DNA of 41,262 bases from Aestuariivirgaceae bacterium (GTDB taxonomy: Bacteria > Pseudomonadota > Alphaproteobacteria > Rhizobiales > Aestuariivirgaceae). The notes beneath the pieces were generated by a model. That model saw nothing but the letters and a program-made list of their open reading frames with translations, was not told the origin of the DNA and searched no databases. The position numbers and the translations under genes were made by a program. Positions within the stretch are counted from its first letter, which is position 1. Every line of letters starts with the position of its first letter. Below are positions 9,278 to 17,385 of this stretch, one piece after another. The stretch covers positions 1 through 41,262 of the forward strand of contig JANQIR010000270.1 of the NCBI GenBank assembly GCA_028282065.1, read 5' to 3'.

Positions 9278-10114
9278 ATGACCGACAGTTCACGTTCGAT
9301 GAAATCCATGAAGCTCTATGTGAAGGCCGACAGGATTTTGAACGATCTCAAGGCCAATGGCATCGACCCGGACGGGCCGCTGCAGGTCTCCCAACTCACC
9401 CCCTTCGACCAATATCACTATCACGGAACAAAAGCCGTTGATCTCGCCATAGCCGCGATGCACGCCGGGCCTGGAAAGACCGTCCTTGAGATCGGATCAG
9501 GAATCGGCGGGCCCGCCCGCTATTGTGCGATGACGGCCGGTTGTCAGGTGACAGCCGTAGAGCTGCAACGGGACCTCAACACCATCGCCGAACGCCTGAC
9601 CCGGCAGTGCGGGCTGGCCGGTCAGGTCCGGCATGTTTGCGCCGACATCCTAAACCGCCCGGTAGACAGCGCATCGTTTGACGCAGCGATGTCATTCCTG
9701 TGTTTCTTTCACATTCCCGACCAGCCGGCACTTTTCGCCCGTTGCCACGACGCCCTGAAACCGGGAGGCCGTATCGTCATCGAGGATCTGATCAAACGAA
9801 CCGAGCCGACCGGGGCGCAATGGCAGGCTCTGAAATCCAAGGTTCAGGCAGGTCATCTGTCGACGCTCGGCCAATATCGCGATTTCCTGACCGAAGCCGG
9901 CTTTATCAACATCGACATCACCGATATGAGCGACGACTGGACCAGCTTCACCCGCGCCCGCCTGGCGGCCTTCCGCGACAGCCGGCAGCGCTATGCCGAA
10001 ATCCACGGTGAAGACGTTGCCGACGGCATGGACGAGTTCTATTCCGCGATCTGCGGATTGTTCGCAGACAACACCCTTGGCGGCGTTCGTGTTATCGCTC
10101 AACGCGCCGCCTGA
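9278..10114 (+). CDS. class I SAM-dependent methyltransferase
   Basis: The 278-residue protein has the class I Rossmann-type SAM fold. Motif I is TVLEIGSGIGGPARYCA, followed by VTAVELQRDLN and the motif-IV-like SFDAAMSFLCFFHIPD. Then come FARCHDALKPGGRIVIEDL and a C-terminal substrate half. The overall pattern resembles methyltransferases acting on small molecules such as phosphoethanolamine, sterols or quinones. The substrate cannot be named. The ATG at 9278 is preceded by GGGAGAA at 9264-9270. Its last 16 bases overlap the end of the converging glycosyltransferase gene. Confidence 0.88.
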   Translation: MTDSSRSMKSMKLYVKADRILNDLKANGIDPDGPLQVSQLTPFDQYHYHGTKAVDLAIAAMHAGPGKTVLEIGSGIGGPARYCAMTAGCQVTAVELQRDLNTIAERLTRQCGLAGQVRHVCADILNRPVDSASFDAAMSFLCFFHIPDQPALFARCHDALKPGGRIVIEDLIKRTEPTGAQWQALKSKVQAGHLSTLGQYRDFLTEAGFINIDITDMSDDWTSFTRARLAAFRDSRQRYAEIHGEDVADGMDEFYSAICGLFADNTLGGVRVIAQRAA

Positions 10115-11415
10115 AACGTCCCCGCCGCGTTTGCCGCATGCCCCTCCCGTAACGCACTCGACAGCACCTGTGACAGGAGATCGGCTGTGTGGGCGTAGTC
10201 GAAGTCCTCAAGCACCTCCCGGCTGCGCGGCCAGCCTGGCGCGCCGTTGCTCAGGCAACCTTGAACGAAATCCGCCATGGCAGAAATCTGGTCGGGCCTG
10301 AACCACCGGCCAGCCTCACTGTGCTCCATCATTGCCTCAAGCTCGCGGTGAGGCGGCGTGATTGTCAGCATTGGCCTGTTTGACGGTAGGTAGTCATACG
10401 TCTTGGCCACAATTCGCTGCGCTGTGGCGTTGATGCTCAGCAGCACGCCTGCCCGTGAGACAATATCCGAACTGCATCGGTAGGATTGATGTCCAAGCAC
10501 CTTGATGTGCCCGGCAACCTTCAACTTGTCGGCAAGACGTTGCAGTTCGCGTGGCAGGGCGGATGTGACATAGAGATCCGGCATGGCCCCGCCATCACCG
10601 CGCCCGCGCAATTCGGCAAGCAGGTGCAAGGCGGGATCGAACCGGATATGCGGCGAAAAACTGCCGAAAAACAGAATGCTGTTGCGCGGCAGCGTCCCCT
10701 GCCAGGGCCGGCTGACCAGGTCGAGATCATAACCGTTGTGGATGGCGACGAAGAAATCCGGATCGATGTGTGGGTACAGCGCCCGGTAATCCTCCACGGC
10801 ACGCCGCGTGTACAACACATACCGGCTCGCCCGGGCAATCACCCTGTTTTCCAATCGCCGCTGAATCATTCTGGTATGCACCGGCCGTTCGTGCCGCTTC
10901 AGCGCACAGACCCTCCAGGGATCACCCAGCTTGCAGACCAGCGGCAGACCGGTTTTTCGCGCCAGGATTTCGCCTGCGACCAGCGAGGCATAAGGCGTCG
11001 ATTGCGCCACGATGAGCTCACACGGGTGCCGCTTAAGGATCTCCAGCCCGCGGGCAACCGCGTGATTGACGTAAAATCCGATATCTCCGAGCGGCAGCCA
11101 CTCCTGCCGCGCGAGCCATACCGGCCAGGCAGGGTGATCCAGCAAGCGCGATCCGCGCGATGCCAGACGCTTTTGATACCCGCTGCCATCCCCGCCACCA
11201 GCGCCAGCCCGATTGGAAAACTGACGGTAGACCGGTATATCTTGCGGTATCGCATCGGCAAGCAGACGGTCGCAGGCGACCCCTGGCCACATATCGGCCA
11301 GAACCACGGGCCGCCAGCCGCGTTGCGGCATGGCCCGGACGAATTTCAGCGGATCGAGGGCGCCGGCACGCGTCATCGGTGCGAAGTAAGGCGAGATATA
11401 CAGGAACGATGCCAT
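10099..11415 (-). CDS. glycosyltransferase, GT-B fold (GT4-like)
   Basis: The product is 438 residues. The N-terminus FLYISPYFAPMTRAGALDP is typical of GT4-type nucleotide-sugar glycosyltransferases. The C-terminal donor-binding half shows SILFFGSFSPHIRFDPALHL, a DLYVTSALP strand, and IKVLGHQSYRCSSDIVSRAGVLL. The segment AKTYDYLPSNRPMLTI takes the place of the usual E-x7-E loop. It would transfer a sugar in surface glycan assembly; donor and acceptor are unknown. The ATG at 11415 begins right at the first beta strand; an upstream TTG at 11460 is in frame. It is divergent from rfbB, leaving 163 bases for promoters of both directions. Its 3' end overlaps the methyltransferase by 16 bases. Confidence 0.85.
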   Translation of the reverse strand: MASFLYISPYFAPMTRAGALDPLKFVRAMPQRGWRPVVLADMWPGVACDRLLADAIPQDIPVYRQFSNRAGAGGGDGSGYQKRLASRGSRLLDHPAWPVWLARQEWLPLGDIGFYVNHAVARGLEILKRHPCELIVAQSTPYASLVAGEILARKTGLPLVCKLGDPWRVCALKRHERPVHTRMIQRRLENRVIARASRYVLYTRRAVEDYRALYPHIDPDFFVAIHNGYDLDLVSRPWQGTLPRNSILFFGSFSPHIRFDPALHLLAELRGRGDGGAMPDLYVTSALPRELQRLADKLKVAGHIKVLGHQSYRCSSDIVSRAGVLLSINATAQRIVAKTYDYLPSNRPMLTITPPHRELEAMMEHSEAGRWFRPDQISAMADFVQGCLSNGAPGWPRSREVLEDFDYAHTADLLSQVLSSALREGHAANAAGTFQAAR

Positions 11416-11578
11416 GCTCGAACGAAGCGGGTACCAAATTTCGGCTTGTGTTTGACTCAAGTCGTTGACTATACCACCGGCGAGCGAAGGCAGAACCCGT
11501 TCAATAGCCCTTGCGGCATGTCACCGCGACCCGCGCAGTATGCCCGGTAAAGGCCAACACACAGCGAGAGGTTTGGTA

Positions 11579-12667
11579 ATGCCAGAACCGGCAAACAGCC
11601 GAAAGACAGTTCTCGTAACCGGCGGAGCGGGGTTCATCGGTTCGGCAGTTTGCCGCCATCTGATAGGGGATACGGACTGGTGCGTCGTCAATGTCGACAA
11701 GCTGACCTATGCGGCCGATCAGCGCTCGCTAGCGCCTGTACAAGCCTCTCCCAGGTACCATTTCATTCAACTCGACATTGCCGATCAGGCCGACGTTCTC
11801 GTCCTCATGCACCGTTACGACATCGACGCGGTCATGCATCTTGCCGCGGAAAGCCATGTCGACCGGTCGATCGACGGCCCGGCCCCGTTTATCGAAACCA
11901 ACATTGTCGGAACCTATGCACTTCTGGAAGCGGCAAGATCGCACTGGAATTCAATGGAAAGCGAAGAGCGCAGAAAGGCCTTTCGCTTCCACCACATCTC
12001 CACAGATGAAGTTTTTGGCGCTCTGCCGCTAGGAAGTGGCATCTTTACGGAAGACAGCCCCTACAGGCCGTCCTCGCCCTATTCCGCGTCAAAGGCAGCT
12101 TCCGATCACCTGGTCATGGCCTGGCATCATACATTTGACCTGCCGGTTGTCCTGTCGAATTGCTCCAATAACTACGGACCCTATCACTTTCCTGAAAAAC
12201 TCATTCCGCTGATCATCCTGAATGCCCTGGAAGAAAAACCGCTACCCGTCTATGGCAACGGAGAGAATGTGCGCGACTGGCTGCATGTCGAAGACCATGC
12301 CCGCGCTCTGGAACTGGTCCTGTCGAAGGGCCGGCCGGGCGAAAGTTACAATATCGGCGGCCGCAGCGAGCGCACCAATCTGCAGGTCGTGCACGCGATC
12401 TGCGACTTGATGGACCAGTTGCATCCGCGCCAGAACGGCGCCAGCCACAGGGATCTGATTGAATTCGTGACCGACCGGCCAGGCCACGATCTGCGCTATG
12501 CAATCGATGCTAGCAAGGCAGAAGCGGAGCTCGGCTGGCGAGCCCGTGAGAGCTTCGAAACAGGTCTGGAAAAGACGGTGCGCTGGTATCTGGAGAACGA
12601 AGACTGGTGGCGGCCGATCCGCGAGGGCAAATACGCCGGCGCTCGCCTTGGTACAGCCGCTGGATAA
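11579..12667 (+). CDS. rfbB: dTDP-glucose 4,6-dehydratase
   Basis: This is the second step of dTDP-L-rhamnose synthesis: NAD-dependent conversion of dTDP-glucose to dTDP-4-keto-6-deoxyglucose. The 362-residue protein has [15 protein letters not shown] near residue 13, then [15 protein letters not shown], the dehydratase-specific HISTDEVFG, and [12 protein letters not shown] with the catalytic tyrosine and lysine. [15 protein letters not shown] and [14 protein letters not shown] complete the family pattern. The ATG at 11579 has GAGAGG just upstream. It is followed three bases later by rfbD, so the two are translationally close. RmlB is the alternative name. Confidence 0.97.
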   Translation: MPEPANSRKTVLVTGGAGFIGSAVCRHLIGDTDWCVVNVDKLTYAADQRSLAPVQASPRYHFIQLDIADQADVLVLMHRYDIDAVMHLAAESHVDRSIDGPAPFIETNIVGTYALLEAARSHWNSMESEERRKAFRFHHISTDEVFGALPLGSGIFTEDSPYRPSSPYSASKAASDHLVMAWHHTFDLPVVLSNCSNNYGPYHFPEKLIPLIILNALEEKPLPVYGNGENVRDWLHVEDHARALELVLSKGRPGESYNIGGRSERTNLQVVHAICDLMDQLHPRQNGASHRDLIEFVTDRPGHDLRYAIDASKAEAELGWRARESFETGLEKTVRWYLENEDWWRPIREGKYAGARLGTAAG

Positions 12668-12670
12668 CCC

Positions 12671-13558
12671 ATGCGCTTGCTTGTCATAGGCGCAACCGGT
12701 CAGGTCGCACAGTCGCTTGCAAGCTTGAACGGATCTGAACCCGGCCTTGAGGTTGTGGTTCTTGGCCGTCCGCAACTCGACGTCACACAGCCGGACACGA
12801 TCGCCGCCGCCATCACCACCAACCACCCTGATTGCATTGTCAACGCGGCGGCCTACACCGCCGTCGACAAGGCGGAACAGGAGATCGAAGCCGCCTACGC
12901 CGTCAACGCATCCGGCGCCGGTCATGTTGCTCGGTGCGCCGCCGCTGCAGGACGGCCGCTCATTCACCTGTCGACCGATTACGTCTTCGACGGCCGTAAG
13001 GCCACATCATATGTGGAATGCGATCCGGTAAACCCCTTGAATGTCTACGGAGCATCTAAAGAAGAAGGAGAACGCCAGGTTCGCAGCGAACACGCCGGTG
13101 CGTTGATCCTGCGAACGTCCTGGGTCTACTCGGTCTATGGCAGCAACTTTGTCCGCACAATGCTCCGGCTCGCCGCTTCGAACGAGACCTTGAAAATCGT
13201 CGGCGACCAGACAGGCTGTCCAACCAGCGCCAATGACATCGCCCGTGCCTGCCTGGCCTGCGCCCGTCGTCTCATCGCCGAACCGGGCAATCCAGATCTA
13301 AATGGCATATTCCATTTTTGCAACGACACCGCGCTGACTTGGGCGCAGTTCGCCGAACGCATCTTTGACTTAGCTGGCGATCCTGCAATCCGTGAGACAA
13401 ACGTCGAGCGTATCACCACCGAAGCTTTTGGCGCGCCGGCGGCCCGCCCGGCCAACTCCGTGCTGGCAACGCGGAAGTTCCGCGACACGTTCGGGCTCAC
13501 ACCCGCCACTCTCCAGGAATCGCTGCAGGAGTTCTTCTCGCTCTACCAACCATCTTAG
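12671..13558 (+). CDS. rfbD: dTDP-4-dehydrorhamnose reductase
   Basis: This is the last step of dTDP-L-rhamnose synthesis, NAD(P)H-dependent reduction of dTDP-4-dehydrorhamnose. The 295-residue SDR-type protein opens with MRLLVIGATGQVAQSL. It then has VNAAAYTAVDKAEQE, HLSTDYVFDG, YGASKEEGERQV with YxxxK, and LRTSWVYSVYGSNFV. All are RmlD landmarks. It starts three bases after rfbB. Its stop codon at 13556-13558 overlaps the first bases of a palindromic element. A gap of 172 bases follows before the next gene. Confidence 0.96.
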   Translation: MRLLVIGATGQVAQSLASLNGSEPGLEVVVLGRPQLDVTQPDTIAAAITTNHPDCIVNAAAYTAVDKAEQEIEAAYAVNASGAGHVARCAAAAGRPLIHLSTDYVFDGRKATSYVECDPVNPLNVYGASKEEGERQVRSEHAGALILRTSWVYSVYGSNFVRTMLRLAASNETLKIVGDQTGCPTSANDIARACLACARRLIAEPGNPDLNGIFHFCNDTALTWAQFAERIFDLAGDPAIRETNVERITTEAFGAPAARPANSVLATRKFRDTFGLTPATLQESLQEFFSLYQPS

Positions 13559-13574
13559 GGGTCAGGACCCTAGG
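13556..13574. repeat. GGGTC-AG-GACCC palindrome at the rfbD stop
   Basis: TTAGGGGTCAGGACCCTAGG has the same AGGGTC/GACCCT arms as the element at 19878-19895, with one extra G in the left arm. It begins inside the rfbD stop codon. No T-tract follows, so it is not a standard terminator. Its repeat in unrelated spacers suggests a dispersed element. Confidence 0.6.
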
Positions 13575-13730
13575 ATGACTTGTCACCGGATAGGGCCGGG
13601 TGTACGACGTCGGCTTTGTGACTGCGAACGCTGTTGGGGGAATTGATCCATTCCAGGTCCGAGTGAAACGTCACCCCAAACCGGGCCTGCGCAAGGGCCA
13701 GTTCGCGCCGCCTGCCATGAAAGCGAACCG

Positions 13731-15761
13731 GTGGCCGCAACCACTGCAAGATCCGTTCGCAACATAGCAATTTATCTGCCGCAGTTTCACCCCGTGCCCG
13801 TCAACGACCAGGCCTGGGGTAAGGGCTTCACCGAGTGGGACAATGTCCGGCGAGGTGAGCCGCAGTTTCCCGGACATCACCAGCCGCGCGTACCGGCAGA
13901 TTTCGGCTACTACGATTTGAGGTCGCCGGACGTAATGGCCTCGCAAACCGCCGCCGCCCGCCGCGCCGGGATCGACGCATTCTGCTTCTACTACTACTGG
14001 TTCGACGGTGAGATGCCGCTTATCGGGCCGGTCAGGACATTTCTTGATCAGCGTTTCGAGTTCGGATTTACGCTATGCTTTGCCAATGAGAACTGGACCA
14101 AGCGCTGGGACGGCCTTGATGACGAGGTAATACTGGCGCAAAGCTATGGCGAGGGTTTCGCCGACCGGTTCTGGGCGGACATCGTTCCTTTCCTGCAGCA
14201 TGAAGACTATCTCCGGGACGAAACCGGCAAGCCCATTGTGCTGATCTACCGGCCATCGATCATTCCGGATTTTGAGCAGGTCTCCATGCGCTGGCGCGAA
14301 CTGGCCGTACAGGACGGTTTGCCCGGTCTCACCACTATCGCCGGGCTGGGTTTCGAGGATCCAGGCAACCTGACCGGCGGGACGGACGGGTTCTACGAAT
14401 TTCCACCGCTACGGACATGGGCGCATACAAAGATCGGCAAACCCGGACCGAAGCAACATGTCTTTGGTCAGGCTCCGCAGAGCAACTGCACGGTGCACGA
14501 CTACCGCCAGTATCTGCTCTGCGAACGCCTTGCCGACCCGCAGCCGGACAACATCTACCCGTGCGTGATGCCGGGCTGGGACAACACGGCAAGACGGCGA
14601 TCAGGTGCCAACATCTTTGACGACAGCCATCCGCTGCTGTTTCGCCAATGGTGCGAATACGCAACCCGGCGCGCGTCCGAAACCCGCCACCAGCTGCTCT
14701 TCATCAACGCCTGGAACGAATGGGCCGAAGGCGCATACCTGGAACCGGATACACGATATGGCTGGGCGCACCTGAACGCCTTCGCCCATGGCGTGAGCCG
14801 CGCAGCAACGCCGTCCACCGGCAGATCGGTTGACGAGCGCCCGATTGCCGTGTTCGTCCACGTTTTCTACCTCGACGTCTGGCAGGAGATCCGCACCCTT
14901 CTAAGTCAGGTCCTGCAACGGCCCTTCCATCTGATCGTCACGACACCGCACGCTGCCAAGGCCATCGAAACGCCGGACAGCCCCCATCTGCAGCACTTCC
15001 AGGTCATCGTGTGTTCCAATACCGGCCGCGACTGGAAACCCTTCCTGCAGGCACTGAAGACATGTGCTCTCGCGTTCGAGATTGGTTTGAAACTGCACAC
15101 CAAGAAATCGACACATAAGGACAATGGCGATATCTGGCGCAAGCTGCTGTTGGATGGTTTATGCGGCAGCGCCACGAAGATCGAAAGGTACATCGGCGCC
15201 CTGCAGGCTCAACCCAATATCGGTCTTATTGCTCCAGACGGCCACCTGATCCCCTTGGGTGAATTCATCGGCAGTAATCGCGATACGCTGGCAGCGCTGC
15301 TGCGTGAACGCGGGTTCGAATTGACAGATCGAGATCTGGCGCAGGGCCGGTTTGTGGCCGGCAGCATGTTCTGGTTCCAAAAAGACGCATTGGCACACGC
15401 TGTGGGTACGGAGCCTGCAGAAGAAGACTTCGGCGAGGAGCTTGGCCAGTTAGACGGCACGCTGGCGCACGCCTACGAACGGCTCGTTGCGCCGCTGGCG
15501 GAAAAGACCGGTTTTCTTTGCCTCACAGCCAGTCAGGCTGCCCGCTTCGGCAAGAACGGGTTCAACAGCCGGACCGGTCTTGAGGCATTGCTCGCGTTTT
15601 TTTCCGGGGCGCGCAATGCCGATGCAAGAGTGACCACGGACATTTCCTTTGGCCCTGTCCGGCGCCATCCATTGCTGGGCTGGATCTATCCCGACTTCAT
15701 CCGCAAGAGGATCCGGGAATTCTACTATCGGATCCAGCTAAGACTTACCAAGTCCCGTTAA
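13731..15761 (+). CDS. two-part glycan-assembly protein: WbsX-like plus RgpF/rhamnan-synthesis-like
   Basis: The 676-residue protein has two modules. Residues about 10-360 match the WbsX / glycosyltransferase-99-like family: IAIYLPQFHPVPVNDQAWG, GFTEWDNVRRGEPQFPGHHQ, FCFYYYWFDG, CFANENWTKRWDG and FINAWNEWAEGAYLEPD. Residues about 370-560 resemble the rhamnan synthesis F / RgpF family: AVFVHVFYLDVWQEI, VCSNTGRDWKPFL, LKLHTKKSTHK and GLIAPDGHLIPLG. The RgpF link fits the surrounding dTDP-rhamnose genes, so it likely adds rhamnose or another sugar to a surface polymer. The start is a GTG at 13731 with no strong ribosome site; no better in-frame start was found upstream. It interrupts the rhamnose gene set. 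Confidence 0.85.
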   Translation: MAATTARSVRNIAIYLPQFHPVPVNDQAWGKGFTEWDNVRRGEPQFPGHHQPRVPADFGYYDLRSPDVMASQTAAARRAGIDAFCFYYYWFDGEMPLIGPVRTFLDQRFEFGFTLCFANENWTKRWDGLDDEVILAQSYGEGFADRFWADIVPFLQHEDYLRDETGKPIVLIYRPSIIPDFEQVSMRWRELAVQDGLPGLTTIAGLGFEDPGNLTGGTDGFYEFPPLRTWAHTKIGKPGPKQHVFGQAPQSNCTVHDYRQYLLCERLADPQPDNIYPCVMPGWDNTARRRSGANIFDDSHPLLFRQWCEYATRRASETRHQLLFINAWNEWAEGAYLEPDTRYGWAHLNAFAHGVSRAATPSTGRSVDERPIAVFVHVFYLDVWQEIRTLLSQVLQRPFHLIVTTPHAAKAIETPDSPHLQHFQVIVCSNTGRDWKPFLQALKTCALAFEIGLKLHTKKSTHKDNGDIWRKLLLDGLCGSATKIERYIGALQAQPNIGLIAPDGHLIPLGEFIGSNRDTLAALLRERGFELTDRDLAQGRFVAGSMFWFQKDALAHAVGTEPAEEDFGEELGQLDGTLAHAYERLVAPLAEKTGFLCLTASQAARFGKNGFNSRTGLEALLAFFSGARNADARVTTDISFGPVRRHPLLGWIYPDFIRKRIREFYYRIQLRLTKSR

Positions 15762-15853
15762 GGTAGATTTTTTGTTGGAGACCCGGTAGGTGACACGCAA
15801 AACACTGCCTGATAGACGACCGCTTAACTTACAGGGGACTCGTGTGGAATTTC

Positions 15854-16420
15854 ATGATTTCAATTGAAGACACCAAACTTCCAGGCGTTCTGGTCATTAC
15901 TCCCAAACGCTTCGAGGATCCAAGGGGGTTCCTCAGTGAAGTTTGGAACAAGGACACACTTGCGCAACACGGCATCCACCTCGATTTCGTTCAGGACAAT
16001 CACTCATTGAGTCGCGAACAGGGGGTCTTGCGCGGCCTGCATTTCCAGTCGCCGCCACATGCCCAGGATAAGCTGGTGCGAGTGTCAGCCGGTGCCATTT
16101 TGGATGTCGCTGTAGACTTTCGCAAAGGTTCGCCGACTTTTGGTCAATGGACGGCAGTTGAACTAACGGCCCAGAACGGCAAACAGATATTGATACCGAA
16201 GGGATGCCTTCACGGCTTCGTTACGCGGCAACCCAACACTGAGGTCTTGTACAAGAGTACACGGACCTACGCTCCTGATTTTGACCGGGCGATTTACTTC
16301 GCTGATCCTGACCTGGCGATCGACTGGGGAATTGATCCTGAACGCGCGATTGTCTCCGACAAGGACAAGAACGCCCCCGCTTTCAGGAACTTGGACAGCC
16401 CATTTGTGTATCGCGCATGA
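15854..16420 (+). CDS. rfbC: dTDP-4-dehydrorhamnose 3,5-epimerase
   Basis: This cupin enzyme is the third step of dTDP-L-rhamnose synthesis. The 188-residue product has FEDPRGFLSEVWN, FVQDNHSLSREQGVLRGLHF with the catalytic histidine, and LVRVSAGAILDVAVDFRKGS. GCLHGFVT follows, with YKSTRTYAPDFDRAI carrying the catalytic-tyrosine region, and the C-terminal IDWG and SDKDKNAP motifs. Two starts are plausible: a GTG at 15842, close behind AGGGGA, and the ATG at 15854, which matches the family N-terminus (MISIEDTKLPGVLVI). I give the ATG. It precedes rfbA by 29 bases. Confidence 0.95.
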   Translation: MISIEDTKLPGVLVITPKRFEDPRGFLSEVWNKDTLAQHGIHLDFVQDNHSLSREQGVLRGLHFQSPPHAQDKLVRVSAGAILDVAVDFRKGSPTFGQWTAVELTAQNGKQILIPKGCLHGFVTRQPNTEVLYKSTRTYAPDFDRAIYFADPDLAIDWGIDPERAIVSDKDKNAPAFRNLDSPFVYRA

Positions 16421-16449
16421 CGCATCAGGGAATTCAGAGAGGTTCGCGT

Positions 16450-17325
16450 ATGACAACGCGCAAAGGCATCGTTTTGGCCGGAGGCTCAGGCAGCAGGTTA
16501 CACCCGATCACACTTGGTCTGTCGAAGCAGTTGATGCCCGTTTACGACAAGCCGATGATCTATTATCCGCTGTCTGTCCTGATGCTGGCAGGGATAACCG
16601 AAATCGCTGTTATCACCACACCTCAGGACCAGGCGCAGTTTCAGCGTCTATTGGGCGATGGAAGCCAATGGGGCGTGTCGTTGGAGTATATTGAACAACC
16701 CAGCCCCGATGGTCTGGCACAAGCCTATATCCTGGCCGAAGAGTTCCTCGCCGGGAGCCCCTCCACCATGATCCTGGGCGACAACATATTCTTTGGCCAT
16801 GGCCTGTCACCAGTACTTGAGGCCGCTTCAGCATCCACACAAGGCGGTATCGTGTTCGGTTATCACGTGTCCGATCCGCAACGTTATGGCGTAGTGGAAA
16901 TGGATGACGATGGAACCGTGATGGGAATCGAGGAGAAACCTCAAACACCGAAATCCAACTACGCGGTGACAGGACTGTATTTTTTGGATGGTACGGCTCC
17001 GGAACGGGCAAGGAAAGTTCGGCCGTCCGAACGCGGCGAGCTTGAAATCACGTCACTGCTGGAGATGTATCTGGGCGAGGGGACATTGCGCGTCGAACTT
17101 ATGGGGCGTGGCTATGCCTGGCTCGACACCGGTACGCACAGCTCCTTACTGGACGCCGCCAATTTCATTCGAACACTGCAACTTCGCCAGGGCATGCAAG
17201 CCGGATGCCTTGAGGAGATCGCCTTTCACAAGGGCTGGATTGACCGGGAAATGCTCGCCAGCCACGCTCAAAAATTCGGCAAAAGCGATTATGGACTTTA
17301 CTTGAATAGACTGCTGTCCGAGTGA
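16450..17325 (+). CDS. rfbA: glucose-1-phosphate thymidylyltransferase
   Basis: This enzyme starts the rhamnose pathway by making dTDP-glucose from dTTP and glucose-1-phosphate. The 291-residue protein opens with KGIVLAGGSGSRLHPIT, the nucleotidyltransferase signature, then SKQLMPVYDKPMIYYPLSVL. It also has IITTPQDQAQFQRLLGDGS, LGDNIFFGHGLSP and VVEMDDDGTVMGIEEKP, with GYAWLDTGTHSSLL near residue 225. The end KSDYGLYLNRLLSE matches RmlA. The ATG at 16450 has AGAGAGG upstream; a longer in-frame start at 16417 is less likely. The four rhamnose genes are therefore complete, in order B-D-(GT)-C-A. Confidence 0.97.
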   Translation: MTTRKGIVLAGGSGSRLHPITLGLSKQLMPVYDKPMIYYPLSVLMLAGITEIAVITTPQDQAQFQRLLGDGSQWGVSLEYIEQPSPDGLAQAYILAEEFLAGSPSTMILGDNIFFGHGLSPVLEAASASTQGGIVFGYHVSDPQRYGVVEMDDDGTVMGIEEKPQTPKSNYAVTGLYFLDGTAPERARKVRPSERGELEITSLLEMYLGEGTLRVELMGRGYAWLDTGTHSSLLDAANFIRTLQLRQGMQAGCLEEIAFHKGWIDREMLASHAQKFGKSDYGLYLNRLLSE

Positions 17326-17385
17326 GCAAATCCCTATCACACCCGGCAAATATCGGCGGGAGAATCCTACGACTTTGAGCCCTCG

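Noticed and set aside
10486-11550. 354-codon plus-strand frame opposite the glycosyltransferase
   Set aside because: Composition is that of an antisense shadow and it has no recognisable domain; the glycosyltransferase on the minus strand is well supported.
13570-13770. 66-codon minus-strand frame in the rfbD to glycosyltransferase gap
   Set aside because: It overlaps the palindrome and the start of the next gene and has no ribosome site. I considered a transposase remnant but could not support it.
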